Under the pieces are notes generated by a model. It saw nothing but the letters and a program-made list of their open reading frames with translations. It was not told where the DNA came from and did not search any database. The position numbers were made by a program, and so were the translations under genes. Positions 55,559 to 63,701 of a DNA stretch of 63,701 nt are shown here, piece after piece (positions within the stretch are counted from its first letter, which is position 1; each line of letters opens with the position of its first letter). The DNA is from Desulfatitalea alkaliphila (lineage in GTDB: Bacteria > Desulfobacterota > Desulfobacteria > Desulfobacterales > Desulfosarcinaceae), in contig NZ_JALJRB010000028.1 in assembly GCF_022968795.1 (NCBI RefSeq), positions 1 to 63,701 on the forward strand, read 5' to 3'.

Positions 55559-56953
55559 ATGAGTGAGAAACCGTGGGACGGCCGGTTTGCCGAGCGCACC
55601 GACACCAGCGTGGAGGCCTTTACATCCTCCATCCAGATCGACAAACGGCTTTACCCCTATGACATCGAAGGCAGCGTGGCCCATTGCCGCATGCTGGCCA
55701 AGGTGGGTGTAATCACCGAGGATGAGTCGGCCGCCCTGGTGGAAGGGCTGTGGCGCATTCAACGGGAGCTGGACCAAGGCCATTTCCAGTTCGACGACAG
55801 CCTGGAAGACATCCACATGCACATCGAAGCGCGGTTGCTGCAGGAGGTGGGCAAGGTGGCCCGCAAGCTGCACACCGCCCGCAGCCGCAATGATCAGGTG
55901 GCCCTGGACACCCGCATGTTCCTGCGCGACGCCACCGGGCGCATCATTGAAGGGTTGCGCGCCCTGCGCGGCGTGCTGGTGGCCCTGGCCGATCGGCACT
56001 TGGATGTGATCCTGCCCGGCTACACCCACCTGCAGCGTGCCCAGCCGGTGCTGCTGGCCCACCACTGGATGGCCTACTACGAGATGTTCACCCGGGATGC
56101 CGAGCGGTTCGGCGACAGCCTCAAGCGCACCAACGTGATGCCCCTGGGGGCCGCCGCCCTGGCCGGCACCACCTATCCCATCGACCGCCATTACACCGCC
56201 GAACTGCTGCACTTCCCGGCCGTGGCGGCCAACAGCATGGACGCGGTGGCGGACCGCGATTTCATTCTCGAGTTCCTGGCGGCCGCCAGCATCTGCATGG
56301 TCCATTTCAGCCGGCTGTCCGAGGAACTGGTGATCTGGTCTTCTTCCGAATTCCGCTTCATCGAGCTGGCCGATGCCTTCTCCACCGGCAGCAGCATCAT
56401 GCCCCAGAAGAAAAACCCGGACATTCCGGAACTGATCCGCGGCAAAACCGGCCGCGTCTTCGGCGACCTGATGGCCCTGCTTACCCTGATGAAGTCCCTC
56501 CCGCTGGCTTACAACCGGGACATGCAGGAAGACAAACCCCCGCTGTTCGACGCCGTGGACACCCTGCAGGGGTGCCTGGACATCACCATCAAAATGCTGC
56601 CGACCATCAAAGTCAAACCCGATGTCATGCGGCAGTCCGCTTCGGTAGGATTTCTCAACGCCACCGACCTGGCCGACTACCTGGTGGGGCGGGGGGTCCC
56701 CTTTCGCAACGCCCACAGCATCGCCGGTCGCTGCGTGGCCCACGCCCTGGCCCAGGGTAAGGAGCTGCACCACCTGACCCTCCAGGAGTTGCAGAATTTC
56801 TCCAAGGTCATCGAGGCGGATCTCTTCGATCACTTGACCCTGGAGCACATGATCAACCGCCGCCAATCTTACGGCGGGACGGCCACGGAGAACGTGCGGG
56901 CCGCCATCGCAGCGGCCGGCAAGCGGTTGGCGGAAGAAAAGGTGGCGGCGTGA
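55559..56953 (+). CDS. argH: argininosuccinate lyase
   Basis: 464 aa fumarase/aspartase superfamily. [20 protein letters not shown], the [13 protein letters not shown] region, and the signature [23 protein letters not shown] with the catalytic serine loop. It releases arginine and fumarate. 13 bp after argG. Confidence 0.97.
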   Translation: MSEKPWDGRFAERTDTSVEAFTSSIQIDKRLYPYDIEGSVAHCRMLAKVGVITEDESAALVEGLWRIQRELDQGHFQFDDSLEDIHMHIEARLLQEVGKVARKLHTARSRNDQVALDTRMFLRDATGRIIEGLRALRGVLVALADRHLDVILPGYTHLQRAQPVLLAHHWMAYYEMFTRDAERFGDSLKRTNVMPLGAAALAGTTYPIDRHYTAELLHFPAVAANSMDAVADRDFILEFLAAASICMVHFSRLSEELVIWSSSEFRFIELADAFSTGSSIMPQKKNPDIPELIRGKTGRVFGDLMALLTLMKSLPLAYNRDMQEDKPPLFDAVDTLQGCLDITIKMLPTIKVKPDVMRQSASVGFLNATDLADYLVGRGVPFRNAHSIAGRCVAHALAQGKELHHLTLQELQNFSKVIEADLFDHLTLEHMINRRQSYGGTATENVRAAIAAAGKRLAEEKVAA

Positions 56954-57020
56954 AAGGTGCCGATGTGTCCGCAAGATGGCATCGTGCCTTTGCAACAGTG
57001 AACTGATCGAGGTGACGATA

Positions 57021-57548
57021 ATGAGACCAGGCGGGTTCGGACGTTGGCGAAGCGGTGTTGCGGTCTTGCTGGGCGCCATGCTGCTTGCTGCTTGCGGCGT
57101 CAAGGGGCCGCCGGTGCCGCCCAAGCGCCCCCCGCTACCGGCGGTGGCGGGGCTCACAGGCATTCTGGAAGGGGACACCGTCACCCTGACATGGCGCCAC
57201 GATACGGGCGCCAAGGGCGTGGCCGGCTACCTGGTGCTGCGATCCCAGGCCGATCCGGCGCAGCCGTCCTGCCCGGGATGCCCGGTAGTCTACCAGCGGG
57301 CCGGCACCATCGAGGCCGACAAGGACAGCCGCACCATCACCTTCAGCGAACAGGTGTCGGACGGTTTCCGCTATACCTACACGGTGCGTGCTCTGGGCGC
57401 CGGCGGCGATCAGGGGCCGGACGGCGACCCCGTCGTCATCGACCGCTCGCCCGACGATGCGCAACCACCACCTGCCGCGCCCGGCATCGTTCCGTCCGTC
57501 GAAGAAGCGACGGACCCACGCGCGCCGGCCATTGATCCACAACAGTAG
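57021..57548 (+). CDS. LptM-like lipoprotein with C-terminal fibronectin-like domain
   Basis: 175 aa lipoprotein. Lipobox LLAAC with Cys25, immediately followed by GVKGPPVPPKRP, which matches the LptM (YifL) signature C-G-x-K-G-P-x-x-x-P. Unlike LptM, which is only a short lipopeptide, the protein continues with a beta-sandwich of about 110 residues (TVTLTWRHDTGAKGVAGYLVLRS, YTYTVRALG) resembling fibronectin type III, then a Pro-rich tail. The ATG at 57021 has GAGGTGA ahead. Its place just before dapF is the same as lptM in enterobacteria. Confidence 0.72.
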   Translation: MRPGGFGRWRSGVAVLLGAMLLAACGVKGPPVPPKRPPLPAVAGLTGILEGDTVTLTWRHDTGAKGVAGYLVLRSQADPAQPSCPGCPVVYQRAGTIEADKDSRTITFSEQVSDGFRYTYTVRALGAGGDQGPDGDPVVIDRSPDDAQPPPAAPGIVPSVEEATDPRAPAIDPQQ

Positions 57549-57640
57549 ACGCAAGGCAGGTGCATCAGGCAAGCTCGTCATCCTTGCAACGCGGTAAGCG
57601 GCCATCCCGCCCCGAACGGTAACCCAGCGCGAGACAGACC

Positions 57641-58468
57641 ATGAACCCCATCCCTTTCTGGAAAATGAGCGGCAGTGGCAACGATTTCATCATCATCGAC
57701 AATCGCGCCGGTGTGGTCGAAACCGTCGAAGTGCCCCGTTTCGTCGCCATGACCTGCCGGCGACGCATGTCGGTGGGGGCCGACGGACTGATTCTGATCG
57801 AACCCTCCCGGCGTGTCGATTTCCAGTGGCGCTTTTTCAACGCAGACGGCAGCGTGGCCGAGATGTGCGGCAACGGCGCCCGTTGCGCGGCCCGTTTTGC
57901 CCACCTCAACGGCATCGCCCCGGCCGACATGGCCTTCGAAACCCTGGCCGGCGTCATCACCGCCCGGGTCCGGGGCGACCAGGTGCGCGTCGGCATGTCC
58001 GATCCGCGGGATATCGTGATACAGGAGACCATCGACCTGCCCGACGGCCGGATCACCCTCAGCCACCTGAACACCGGGGTGCCCCATGCCGTCATCGAGG
58101 TGCCGGACGCGGACGCGGTGGACTTGGGCGCCCTGGGAAGCGCCGTCCGCTACCATTCCCGTTTCGCCCCCGCCGGCACCAATGTGAATCTTATCGCGCC
58201 TGTCGGCGAGGGGCCTTGGGCCATCCGCACCTACGAACGGGGCGTGGAGGGCGAAACCCTGGCCTGCGGCACCGGCGTCAGCGCCGCCGCCCTGGTGTTG
58301 GCCCTGCGCCACGATCACCCCTCGCCCGTCACCCTGGCCACCCGCGGCGGCAGCCTGCTCAAAGTCCATTTTCAACGCACCGGCCAAGATTTTTCCGATG
58401 TGGCCCTGGAAGGGGATGCCCGGGTGATTTACGAAGGACGGCTGTGGCCCGAAGGGTGGCGCTATTGA
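57641..58468 (+). CDS. dapF: diaminopimelate epimerase
   Basis: 275 aa. Two catalytic cysteines: Cys76 in AEMCGNGARC and the second in TLACGTGVSAAAL; MSGSGNDF and NTGVPHAVI are also typical. It interconverts LL- and meso-DAP for lysine and peptidoglycan. It follows the LptM-like gene by 92 nt. Confidence 0.96.
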   Translation: MNPIPFWKMSGSGNDFIIIDNRAGVVETVEVPRFVAMTCRRRMSVGADGLILIEPSRRVDFQWRFFNADGSVAEMCGNGARCAARFAHLNGIAPADMAFETLAGVITARVRGDQVRVGMSDPRDIVIQETIDLPDGRITLSHLNTGVPHAVIEVPDADAVDLGALGSAVRYHSRFAPAGTNVNLIAPVGEGPWAIRTYERGVEGETLACGTGVSAAALVLALRHDHPSPVTLATRGGSLLKVHFQRTGQDFSDVALEGDARVIYEGRLWPEGWRY

Positions 58469-58504
58469 GCAAGGGCGCCGTCTCACTCCTCCATCCGGTG
58501 ATCC

Positions 58505-59032
58505 ATGCGGCGGGAAATGCATAACATGCCATCGCACACGGTTTTCATTTCCATCGGTTCCAATCTGGGGGATCGGCTGGCCAACTGTTGCAAGGGCATT
58601 GCGGCTTTGTGCGCCGATGAGACGGTGCGGCTGATCGCCCGCTCACCGTTTTACGAAACCGAGCCGGTGGACTACGTGGATCAAGCGTGGTTTCTCAATG
58701 CGGCGATGCAGGTGAGCACCCGCTTATCGCCGGAGGCGCTGCTGGATCGCACCCAGGCGGTACAGCGGGCCCTGGGCCGCGCCGGCGGCGGCGTGCGCTT
58801 CGGACCGCGGGTGCTCGATCTGGACATCATTTTTTTCGACCGGGTGGTCATTGAATCGCCGCGGCTGATTTTGCCCCATCCGCGCATGCACAAAAGGCGC
58901 TTTGTGTTGCAGCCCATTTGTGATATAGACGGCTCGATTGTGCATCCGGTATTGGGTCGGACGGTGGAATCTCTTTTAAACCAACTGGTTGAAGAAGGCC
59001 AAAGCATAAGACCATGTTCGTTCGACTGCTGA
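58505..59032 (+). CDS. folK: 2-amino-4-hydroxy-6-hydroxymethyldihydropteridine pyrophosphokinase
   Basis: About 175 aa. ISIGSNLGDR, ARSPFYETEPV, FGPRVLDLDIIFFD and LILPHPRMHKRRFVLQPI are HPPK motifs. It transfers pyrophosphate from ATP to the pterin in folate synthesis. ATGs at 58505, 58517 and 58526 are possible; 58505 has GGTGA four bases before and is listed. Overlaps the next gene by 19 bp. Confidence 0.93.
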   Translation: MRREMHNMPSHTVFISIGSNLGDRLANCCKGIAALCADETVRLIARSPFYETEPVDYVDQAWFLNAAMQVSTRLSPEALLDRTQAVQRALGRAGGGVRFGPRVLDLDIIFFDRVVIESPRLILPHPRMHKRRFVLQPICDIDGSIVHPVLGRTVESLLNQLVEEGQSIRPCSFDC

Positions 59033-59271
59033 TATGGGCCGGTTTGGCCCTTTTGCTTTACCGGGCCGTCAAATCCTGGATGGGAGGCGGCAACCGCCGG
59101 GTGCACACCCAACATCGATCGTCCAAGCAGGTGGCGGACGACCTCGTGCAGGATCCCCAGTGCGGCGTCTATTTCGCCCGCCGCGACGGTGTGCCCCTGA
59201 ACGTGGACGGACAGGAGTTGTTGTTTTGCAGTGAAGAATGCCGCGACCGGTTCGCGGCCCAAAAGGAGTGA
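59014..59271 (+). CDS. small membrane-anchored TRASH/YHS-type metal-binding protein
   Basis: 85 aa. One N-terminal TM helix ([15 protein letters not shown]), then a compact domain with DPQCGVYF, a short beta segment and [13 protein letters not shown]: a four-cysteine/DPxC pattern like the PP0621/YHS-TRASH metal-binding group. Probably cytoplasmic or periplasmic metal handling; substrate unknown. It overlaps folK by 19 bp and ends 4 bp before the transaldolase gene. Confidence 0.8.
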   Translation: MFVRLLIWAGLALLLYRAVKSWMGGGNRRVHTQHRSSKQVADDLVQDPQCGVYFARRDGVPLNVDGQELLFCSEECRDRFAAQKE

Positions 59272-59275
59272 TTGC

Positions 59276-59920
59276 ATGAAATTTTTTATCGATACGGCCA
59301 ACATCGACGAGATCAAAGAGGCCAACGCCATGGGCATGGTGGACGGCGTGACCACCAACCCGAGCCTGATTGCCAAGGAGGGCCGGGATTTCAAAGAGAT
59401 CATCACCGAAATCTGCGCCATCGTGGACGGCCCCATCAGCGCCGAGGTGATCCGCCTGGACACCGAGGGCATGGTGCGCGAAGCACGTGAACTGGCCAAG
59501 ATTCACAAAAACATCGTGGTCAAGATCCCCATGACCATCGACGGCCTCAAGGCGGTGCGCCAACTGACCGCCGACGGCATCAAAACCAACGTCACCCTCG
59601 TCTTTTCCCCCTTGCAGGCCCTTATGGCCGCCAAGGCCGGGGCCACCTATGTGAGCCCCTTCGTGGGACGCCTGGACGATCTGGCCCAGGAAGGCATGGC
59701 GCTGATCGAACAATTGGTGGAGATGTACAGCAACTACGCCTTCGAAACCGAGATCATCGTGGCCAGCGTGCGCAATCCCATTCACGTGCTGGAATCGGCC
59801 CTGATGGGCGCCGACATCGCCACCATCCCCTTCAACGTGCTGAGCAAACTGGCGGCCCACCCCCTGACCGACAAGGGCATCAAGGCCTTTCTCGACGACT
59901 GGAACAAGGCCAAGAAGTAA
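59276..59920 (+). CDS. transaldolase / fructose-6-phosphate aldolase (TalC/Fsa type)
   Basis: 214 aa, the short family. [30 protein letters not shown], the Schiff-base lysine in NIVVKIPMT, and [14 protein letters not shown] (beta/alpha)8 decamer. Family members may be true transaldolases or F6P aldolases; the sequence alone does not settle it. AAAAGGAGTG precedes the ATG. Confidence 0.93.
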   Translation: MKFFIDTANIDEIKEANAMGMVDGVTTNPSLIAKEGRDFKEIITEICAIVDGPISAEVIRLDTEGMVREARELAKIHKNIVVKIPMTIDGLKAVRQLTADGIKTNVTLVFSPLQALMAAKAGATYVSPFVGRLDDLAQEGMALIEQLVEMYSNYAFETEIIVASVRNPIHVLESALMGADIATIPFNVLSKLAAHPLTDKGIKAFLDDWNKAKK

Positions 59921-59941
59921 CCCGTTCCATAAACGGCAGGC

Positions 59942-59973
59942 GCGCCGCGGCCGGCAACAAGCCGCCGCGGCGC
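59942..59973. other. GC-rich hairpin between transaldolase and pgsA
   Basis: GCGCCGCGGC (59942-59951) pairs perfectly with GCCGCGGCGC (59964-59973) over a 12-nt loop. No T-tract follows. Probably an mRNA-stability or partial attenuation element. Confidence 0.45.
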
Positions 59974-60038
59974 CGGCATCCACCCGAAAAGGCAAGCCGC
60001 CTGCACAGGAAAGCAAGCATTCCGCGGAAGAGGGTCCC

Positions 60039-60605
60039 ATGCGTATTCCGGATCGCGTTCAAAACCGGCTCAAAGACCCCAACACCCTGACCCTTTTCCG
60101 GGTGTTGGCCGTTCCCCTGGTGATCATGCTGCTAATGGTGCCCAATCGCTTTACCTGTTTTTTGGCCGCCGTCATCTTCAGCATCGCCGCCATCACCGAC
60201 TACTTCGACGGTTTTCTGGCCCGTCGGCATAACATGGTGTCCAACCTGGGCAAGGTGATGGACCCGGTGGCCGACAAGCTGCTGGTGGCATCCACATTCA
60301 TCATGCTGACCGCCCTGGGGTGGGTGCCGGCCTGGGTGGTGTGCGTGATCGTCGGCCGCGAGCTGGCCGTATCCGGCCTGCGCAACCTGATGGCCGAGCA
60401 CCGCGAGGATGTGTCGGCATCCAAGCTGGGCAAGCTCAAAACCGGCTTTCAGATCGCCGCCGCCATCCCCTTGATCGTCCACTATCCCTACCTGGGGATC
60501 GATATCCATGTCATCGGCATGTTCTTTCTTTGGGGTGCCTTGATCTTCACCCTGTGGTCCGGCATCGACTACTTCGTGCGTTACCGGCGATTGCTGCACC
60601 GCTGA
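60039..60605 (+). CDS. pgsA: CDP-diacylglycerol--glycerol-3-phosphate 3-phosphatidyltransferase
   Basis: 188 aa, about five TM helices. The CDP-alcohol phosphotransferase motif is complete: D-x2-DG-x2-AR in TDYFDGFLARR followed by G-x3-D-x3-D in GKVMDPVADK. N-terminal NTLTLFRVLAVPLVI is typical of PgsA. It makes phosphatidylglycerophosphate. The next genes are two tRNAs. Confidence 0.95.
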   Translation: MRIPDRVQNRLKDPNTLTLFRVLAVPLVIMLLMVPNRFTCFLAAVIFSIAAITDYFDGFLARRHNMVSNLGKVMDPVADKLLVASTFIMLTALGWVPAWVVCVIVGRELAVSGLRNLMAEHREDVSASKLGKLKTGFQIAAAIPLIVHYPYLGIDIHVIGMFFLWGALIFTLWSGIDYFVRYRRLLHR

Positions 60606-60614
60606 TTTTTTTGG

Positions 60615-60643
60615 TTGACAAGGACCTATTTTGGCGGTATTTA
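60615..60643 (+). promoter_or_regulatory. tRNA promoter
   Basis: TTGACA (60615-60620), a 17-bp spacer, and TATTTA (60638-60643), 16 bp before the tRNA-Gly start. A near-consensus sigma-70 promoter that can serve both tRNA genes. Confidence 0.85.
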
Positions 60644-60659
60644 CAGCTTTTCAAACTGA

Positions 60660-60734
60660 GCGGGAATAACTCAGTGGTAGAGTGCGACCTTGCCAAGGTC
60701 GAAGTCGCGGGTTCAAATCCCGTTTCCCGCTCCA
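60660..60734 (+). tRNA. tRNA-Gly (anticodon GCC)
   Basis: 75 nt cloverleaf. The acceptor GCGGGAA (60660-60666) pairs with TTCCCGC (60724-60730). D-loop AGTGGTAGA, anticodon loop CTTGCCAAG with GCC, T-loop GGGTTCAAATCCC. Encoded discriminator T and CCA at 60732-60734. Confidence 0.97.
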
Positions 60735-60742
60735 TTTTTATT

Positions 60743-60817
<75 letters not shown>

Positions 60818-60899
60818 GTTTTATCCTATCATATCTTACTCATATATTTCCCTTGCCACCTTTATGAGTTGCGGTTTGGTTGCGGGCAAAGGTGAACAC

Positions 60900-61858
60900 T
60901 TAAGCTTTCGTGCGCATGTTTTTGATCGCTTCCTGCACCCGCTTTGTCTCCCCGATTTTCGGAAGTAAATAACGCTCGATTGCTCTTGATGTGTGCTTAG
61001 ACCCACCGCGGCGGATCTGCTCCGGTGTCAGTTGAGTGGATAGCGCCGATATGGTGCTGTGCTTGACCAGGGCATAGAGTCCGATGCGCTGCATACCCTA
61101 TCCGTCGCAGGCGCGGCCCACCCAGCAGTTGAGATATGTGGGCCCGAACCGCTCGCCGGCTTTGACACCGGACACCCCGGCAGAGTGTCGGAAAAACGGG
61201 ACGGTGGGCAGTGACGGTGGGAAAGCTCGGATCAGCGCGGCTTCTTCCGGCCACAGGTGAGCGTGCTTGCCCTTGAGGGTGCCCTCCTTGGGCCACTTTA
61301 TCATGATGATGTCTTGGTCCGTGAGGAGGTCCTGCTCCGCCACTTGCAACAGATCCCCGGGGCACACTTCGGGGTTGTGCGACAGGATATGCACCCCCCA
61401 GATCTTGTGGCAAATGTGCCACGACAGCGCCCTGATGCGCTCGATATTGGCCTGTTGCGTGGCGACATCCACCACGGTGCGCCATCCCAGTGCATTCGAT
61501 ACTTCGGGGATCTGCGGTATATCGATGGGCTTTTCGCGGCGGCCCAACCAAACCCAGAACTGATGAATGGAGGAGCGCAGGTTTGCCAGGGTCTTGCCGC
61601 TGATGGGGTTTTCATTCCTGGCGCTGATGTGCTCGGCGTTAAGAAAATCCTCGATCTCCGCCGTGCCGATACTTTTGACATTGCGGTTTTGCCAATGGTC
61701 GTATCCTCCCTCCTCGGCGCCGGGTACCAGGGCACCGCATAGCCGGCGATCCGTTCGTTCATCCGCCGCGCCTAGTCCGGCTCGAAAAACCCCTCGGCCA
61801 GCACCGCGGCGCGGGCAGGGTCCGGGCACAAACGCAAAAGCAGGTAGCGGCGCCTCAT
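60900..61858 (-). pseudogene. tyrosine-recombinase integrase, broken by two amber codons and a frameshift
   Basis: Starts MRRRYLLLRLCPD at 61858 with AAAAGGAG ahead. After EPD the frame meets TAG (61772-61774), then continues ARRMNERIAGYAV. Near 61690-61720 the coherent reading changes frame (WYP then GAEEGGYDHWQ). A second in-frame TAG is at 61098-61100, followed by GMQRIGLYALVKHST and the C-terminus with the nucleophile Tyr in RAIERYL. The VRPGEL-type catalytic arginine reads Cys (EVCPGDLL). Points toward tRNA-Cys. The family is inferred from KHST..LTPEQIRRGG..AIERY. A real recombinase fragment, most likely dead. Confidence 0.78.
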
Positions 61859-62214
61859 TCGCGCTCCTTTTTCGTCACGCGGCCCACGATCTCCCTTAAA
61901 GCATCCAGCACCCGCGGGGCGTCGGACTGATCCAGGTCGTCGATCTCATTGTAAGAAGTGAACACCCCGCAGCAGTCCTTGGACACCGCCCCGATGAGGT
62001 CGAAATTCTTGAATTCACGCGTGGCCCGCACCATTCACTCCAGGGGAAAAGGGTAGGGGTTGCCGCCGCTGGTGGTGCGGTTGGGGTTGGTGACGCTGTA
62101 GAACTGGTTGCGCGACACAACGAGCAGCCGGAACAACTCGCCTCGGTCGTGGAACTTGGCCTGCTGGTCGATCATGTCCGCGAAAATCTTGCCGTATCCC
62201 CTTGGATCCTTCAT
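61855..62214 (-). pseudogene. phage CII-like (CP76) regulator interrupted by in-frame TGA
   Basis: Reading from ATG 62214: MKDPRGYGKIFADMIDQQAKFHDRGELFRLLVVSR..SVTNPNRTTSGGNPYPFPLE, quoted in outline. Then TGA (62035-62037), then the same frame continues MVRATREFKNFDLIGAVSKDCCG to a stop overlapping the integrase start. In related phage CII-family proteins the position is a Trp in a VEWxVxATR-type motif, so TGG to TGA is the simplest explanation. GGGGT lies ahead of the ATG. Family assignment is from memory of the motif, not a search. Confidence 0.65.
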
Positions 62215-62355
62215 CCGCAGACCCCCCGACACAAACAAGGGTGACCAACTTCGCCTTGGATTTTCACCTCGACTTTTCGGCCTCCATATTCGCTCCGGAA
62301 ATTCGAAGGCGAAAACCGCCTCAATAATTGGTGCTGACGGGACGCCGGCCGTCGG

Positions 62356-62709
62356 CTATCCATGGCGGAAAAGGAGGTCCCCAATGGCGGAATCAGCCGC
62401 GTGCCGATACCCCGTCTTCCCGCTCTCAGCCCGACAGGCCGCGCTCAGGCACTTGACATCGATAATCTCATGGACCGGCACCCCGTAAACCCCGGCCAGC
62501 CGGGCCTGCATACCCAAGTTCTCCCGCGCCGCGTTCATCGTGCTGGCCACAGACTGGCGGGAGCCCCCCAGGATCTCGGCCGTCCTGGGATGGGTGATGC
62601 CCGTCAGCGCCGGCAGGGCCTTGCGGATGCGGGTCAGGTCGAACCCGATCTCCTTGAGGCATTTCACGGCCTTAAGGGTCGGATTTTGGGTTTCGCTTCG
62701 GTGGGTCAT
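62356..62709 (-). CDS. small helix-turn-helix phage regulator
   Basis: 117 aa. An HTH-like core lies around residues 20-60 (DLTRIRKALPALTGITHPRTAEILGGSRQSVASTM, in outline), with a following GVYGVPVHEIID segment as in Cro/CI-like proteins. Start at 62709 (MTHRSE) with GGAA ahead; a longer frame is open but overlaps the next gene. It is a candidate for the repressor or Cro-like factor that binds the operator array at 63322-63474. Overlaps the upstream unknown gene by 38 bp. Confidence 0.65.
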   Translation of the reverse strand: MTHRSETQNPTLKAVKCLKEIGFDLTRIRKALPALTGITHPRTAEILGGSRQSVASTMNAARENLGMQARLAGVYGVPVHEIIDVKCLSAACRAESGKTGYRHAADSAIGDLLFRHG

Positions 62710-63124
62710 GTGATACGTTCCATGAATTATCTTCCTCGGCCTTGGGGTTGGCACGGGGCTTTCCGACGGAACTGGGCGGCACCTTTTCCAACCCGTGCCG
62801 TGCGCCTGTACACGTAACGGACAAGGGCACCCCGAAGTGCCGGTGTAATTCACGAACACTGGCGGTAAAAATGGTCGAGTCTTTCAAAAAACCGTTGAAT
62901 CGCTCCATCCATTGCCTCCTTAACAACATCCTGGACAACAGCCCGGCGTTCCCGCTCAACGGCGCGAAACAAGGCACCGGTCCGTCGTCGGTCCGGAGGC
63001 TGACGCCGATCCGGCCGCTCGCGGCGTCATGGAGCCGGACGGAAAGCACGGAGGCGTTCTCAAAATCGGTCGGCTTCTCGGCGCCTGCCTTGTCGGCCTT
63101 GAGGTCGTTGGAGTCGTTGTACAT
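62672..63124 (-). CDS. hypothetical protein of the prophage region
   Basis: 150 aa. The start at 63124 (MYNDSNDLKADKA) has GGAGCGACCG just ahead, a convincing site. An N-terminal charged stretch is followed by a compact domain with SVRLHDAASGRIGVSLRTDDG, then a Pro/Lys-rich tail. No family recognised. First gene of the minus-strand lysogeny module, next to the operator array. A plus-strand ORF (62742-63185) covers the same DNA but has no Shine-Dalgarno and is not supported. Confidence 0.5.
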   Translation of the reverse strand: MYNDSNDLKADKAGAEKPTDFENASVLSVRLHDAASGRIGVSLRTDDGPVPCFAPLSGNAGLLSRMLLRRQWMERFNGFLKDSTIFTASVRELHRHFGVPLSVTCTGARHGLEKVPPSSVGKPRANPKAEEDNSWNVSHDPPKRNPKSDP

Positions 63125-63321
63125 CGGTCGCTCCTCGGATTCGATTTTTATGGCTGAAATGCACCTCATGGGTCCCATGAAATGAATCAAAAAGATTTCG
63201 GTGAGTTAATTGGCCCCACCGGCAGGCGGCGGGCGGTCAACGAACAGCGATGTTTTTGAGGGCAGGGTGATCCGAGTGGATTCCGGCAGAACGTGCGGAC
63301 CGCCTGACCGTCACAAAACGA

Positions 63322-63474
63322 TTTATGCAGTCTGTATAAACCAATGAGGGAATCGGGCATTAATTTTCCGAAATTATGTAGATTCAGGAGGTTATCTTAT
63401 TTCGGATGATAATCCGGTTTATGTTTATGCAGCCCGTAGCAGTCTGCTTATGCAGATTTATGCAGACTGTATAA
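63322..63474. promoter_or_regulatory. array of TTATGCAG operator half-sites
   Basis: Two near-palindromes, TTATGCAG-T-CTGTATAA (63323-63339) and TTATGCAG-A-CTGTATAA (63458-63474), have identical arms and differ only at the central base. Two further TTATGCAG half-sites lie at 63425-63432 and 63448-63455, with CAGTCTGC between. The array stands in the region (63125-63567) between the minus-strand lysogeny genes and the plus-strand ORF. A phage repressor switch is the natural reading; no other gene is visible there. Confidence 0.7.
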
Positions 63475-63567
63475 TCTATATTGGGCGCCTCAGGAAGCGC
63501 TTTGCCGTGACTGAATTGGAGATAGAAATAGGTGGATGCCAGCACGTCAAACGTGAAAGTTGGAATA

Positions 63568-63701
63568 ATGCAAAGAAGAGTGAAAGCACGGAGCTACAAG
63601 GAGGTTACAAATTGGCGTGAATACGAGAAGGTGCTTCCAGCAACCTTCAAACTGTCGAAAATTCGCCAGGAGGAAGAGTGGTTCAACTGGCGGAATATCG
63701 A
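63568..63701 (+). CDS. partial plus-strand ORF of the element (start only)
   Basis: Reads MQRRVKARSYKEVTNWREYE.. and remains open for 44 codons to the window end. Charged, helical, with repeated Trp (NWREYE, EWFNWRNI). Too short to assign; position after a repressor-operator array suggests an early lytic gene, such as a replication protein or a Mu-type transposase, but this is a guess. The Shine-Dalgarno is weak; a GTG at 63580 is an alternative start. Confidence 0.5.
   Translation, partial: MQRRVKARSYKEVTNWREYEKVLPATFKLSKIRQEEEWFNWRNI

Larger units (their letters stand above)
60818..63701. mobile_element. prophage or integrative-element left end next to tRNA-Cys (partial)
   Basis: Starts right after tRNA-Cys with a minus-strand integrase reading toward the tRNA. 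Then come a CII-like regulator, a small HTH protein, an unknown phage-type gene, an operator array and a plus-strand early ORF. This is the layout of a lysogeny module and a divergent switch. Two of the genes are broken, so it is probably a decaying element. It runs past the window; the right end and the second att site cannot be seen. Confidence 0.75.

Noticed and set aside
60900-61858. Amber codons as pyrrolysine or recoded sense codons
   Set aside because: A frameshift and a lost catalytic arginine are present in the same gene, and TAG serves as a normal stop in bioY and trkH. Decay is simpler.
62742-63185. Plus-strand ORF of 147 codons in the prophage region
   Set aside because: The opposite-strand gene has a better ribosome site and fits the direction of the neighbouring phage genes.

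Overview
The window is a high-GC bacterial chromosome segment, gene-dense and mostly ordinary housekeeping. The gene set points to an anaerobic deltaproteobacterium, most likely Desulfobacterales (Desulfosarcina-like). The grounds are a low-potential [4Fe-4S] ferredoxin, an ADP-forming acyl-CoA synthetase with a DUF169 protein, a Gram-negative envelope set (lptE, murJ, LptM-like lipoprotein), and clustered argBDGH. This placement is inference from gene content; no rRNA is present.

Layout. 1-3310: a biotin uptake operon (birA, bioY, bioM, bioN) behind a recognisable BirA operator. 3417-6232: trkA-trkH potassium uptake. 6338-11256 (minus): a long-chain acyl-CoA ligase, then a coupled pair of DUF169 protein and fused ADP-forming acyl-CoA synthetase. 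11692-14101 (minus): a zinc-ribbon protein beside a YdjI-like SPFH protein. 14395-19018: a ferredoxin, then a MacA/MacB-type exporter with one ATPase and two permeases. 19072-19733: a 188-bp imperfect palindrome, a structured leader and a small four-cysteine protein. 19748-22801 (minus): a five-PAS hybrid histidine kinase. 23076-26672 (minus): a glycine betaine ABC transporter and a MarR regulator with two phased operators. 26844-35467 (minus): topA, dprA, secF, secD, yajC and rng, with a large palindromic repeat before rng.

35751-50139: leuS, lptE, rpsT (minus), murJ, a FtsB-like gene, two small unknowns, coaBC, a family-4 uracil-DNA glycosylase, nfeD, slipin, a Rho-N protein, xerC, hslV and hslU. 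50161-52043: an intact IS1182-like element inserted in a TTTTAAG-type heptad tract. 52111-60605: argB, argD, argG, argH, an LptM-like lipoprotein, dapF, folK, a small TRASH/YHS protein, transaldolase and pgsA. 60660-60817: tRNA-Gly(GCC) and tRNA-Cys(GCA).

60818-end: what looks like a prophage or integrative element next to tRNA-Cys. It holds an integrase with two in-frame amber codons and a frameshift, and a CII-like regulator broken by a TGA. Two small minus-strand phage-type genes follow, then an array of TTATGCAG operator half-sites, then a plus-strand ORF running off the window. The least explained parts are this phage control region, the zinc-ribbon/SPFH pair, the structured leaders before two small genes, and the palindromic heptad repeats.
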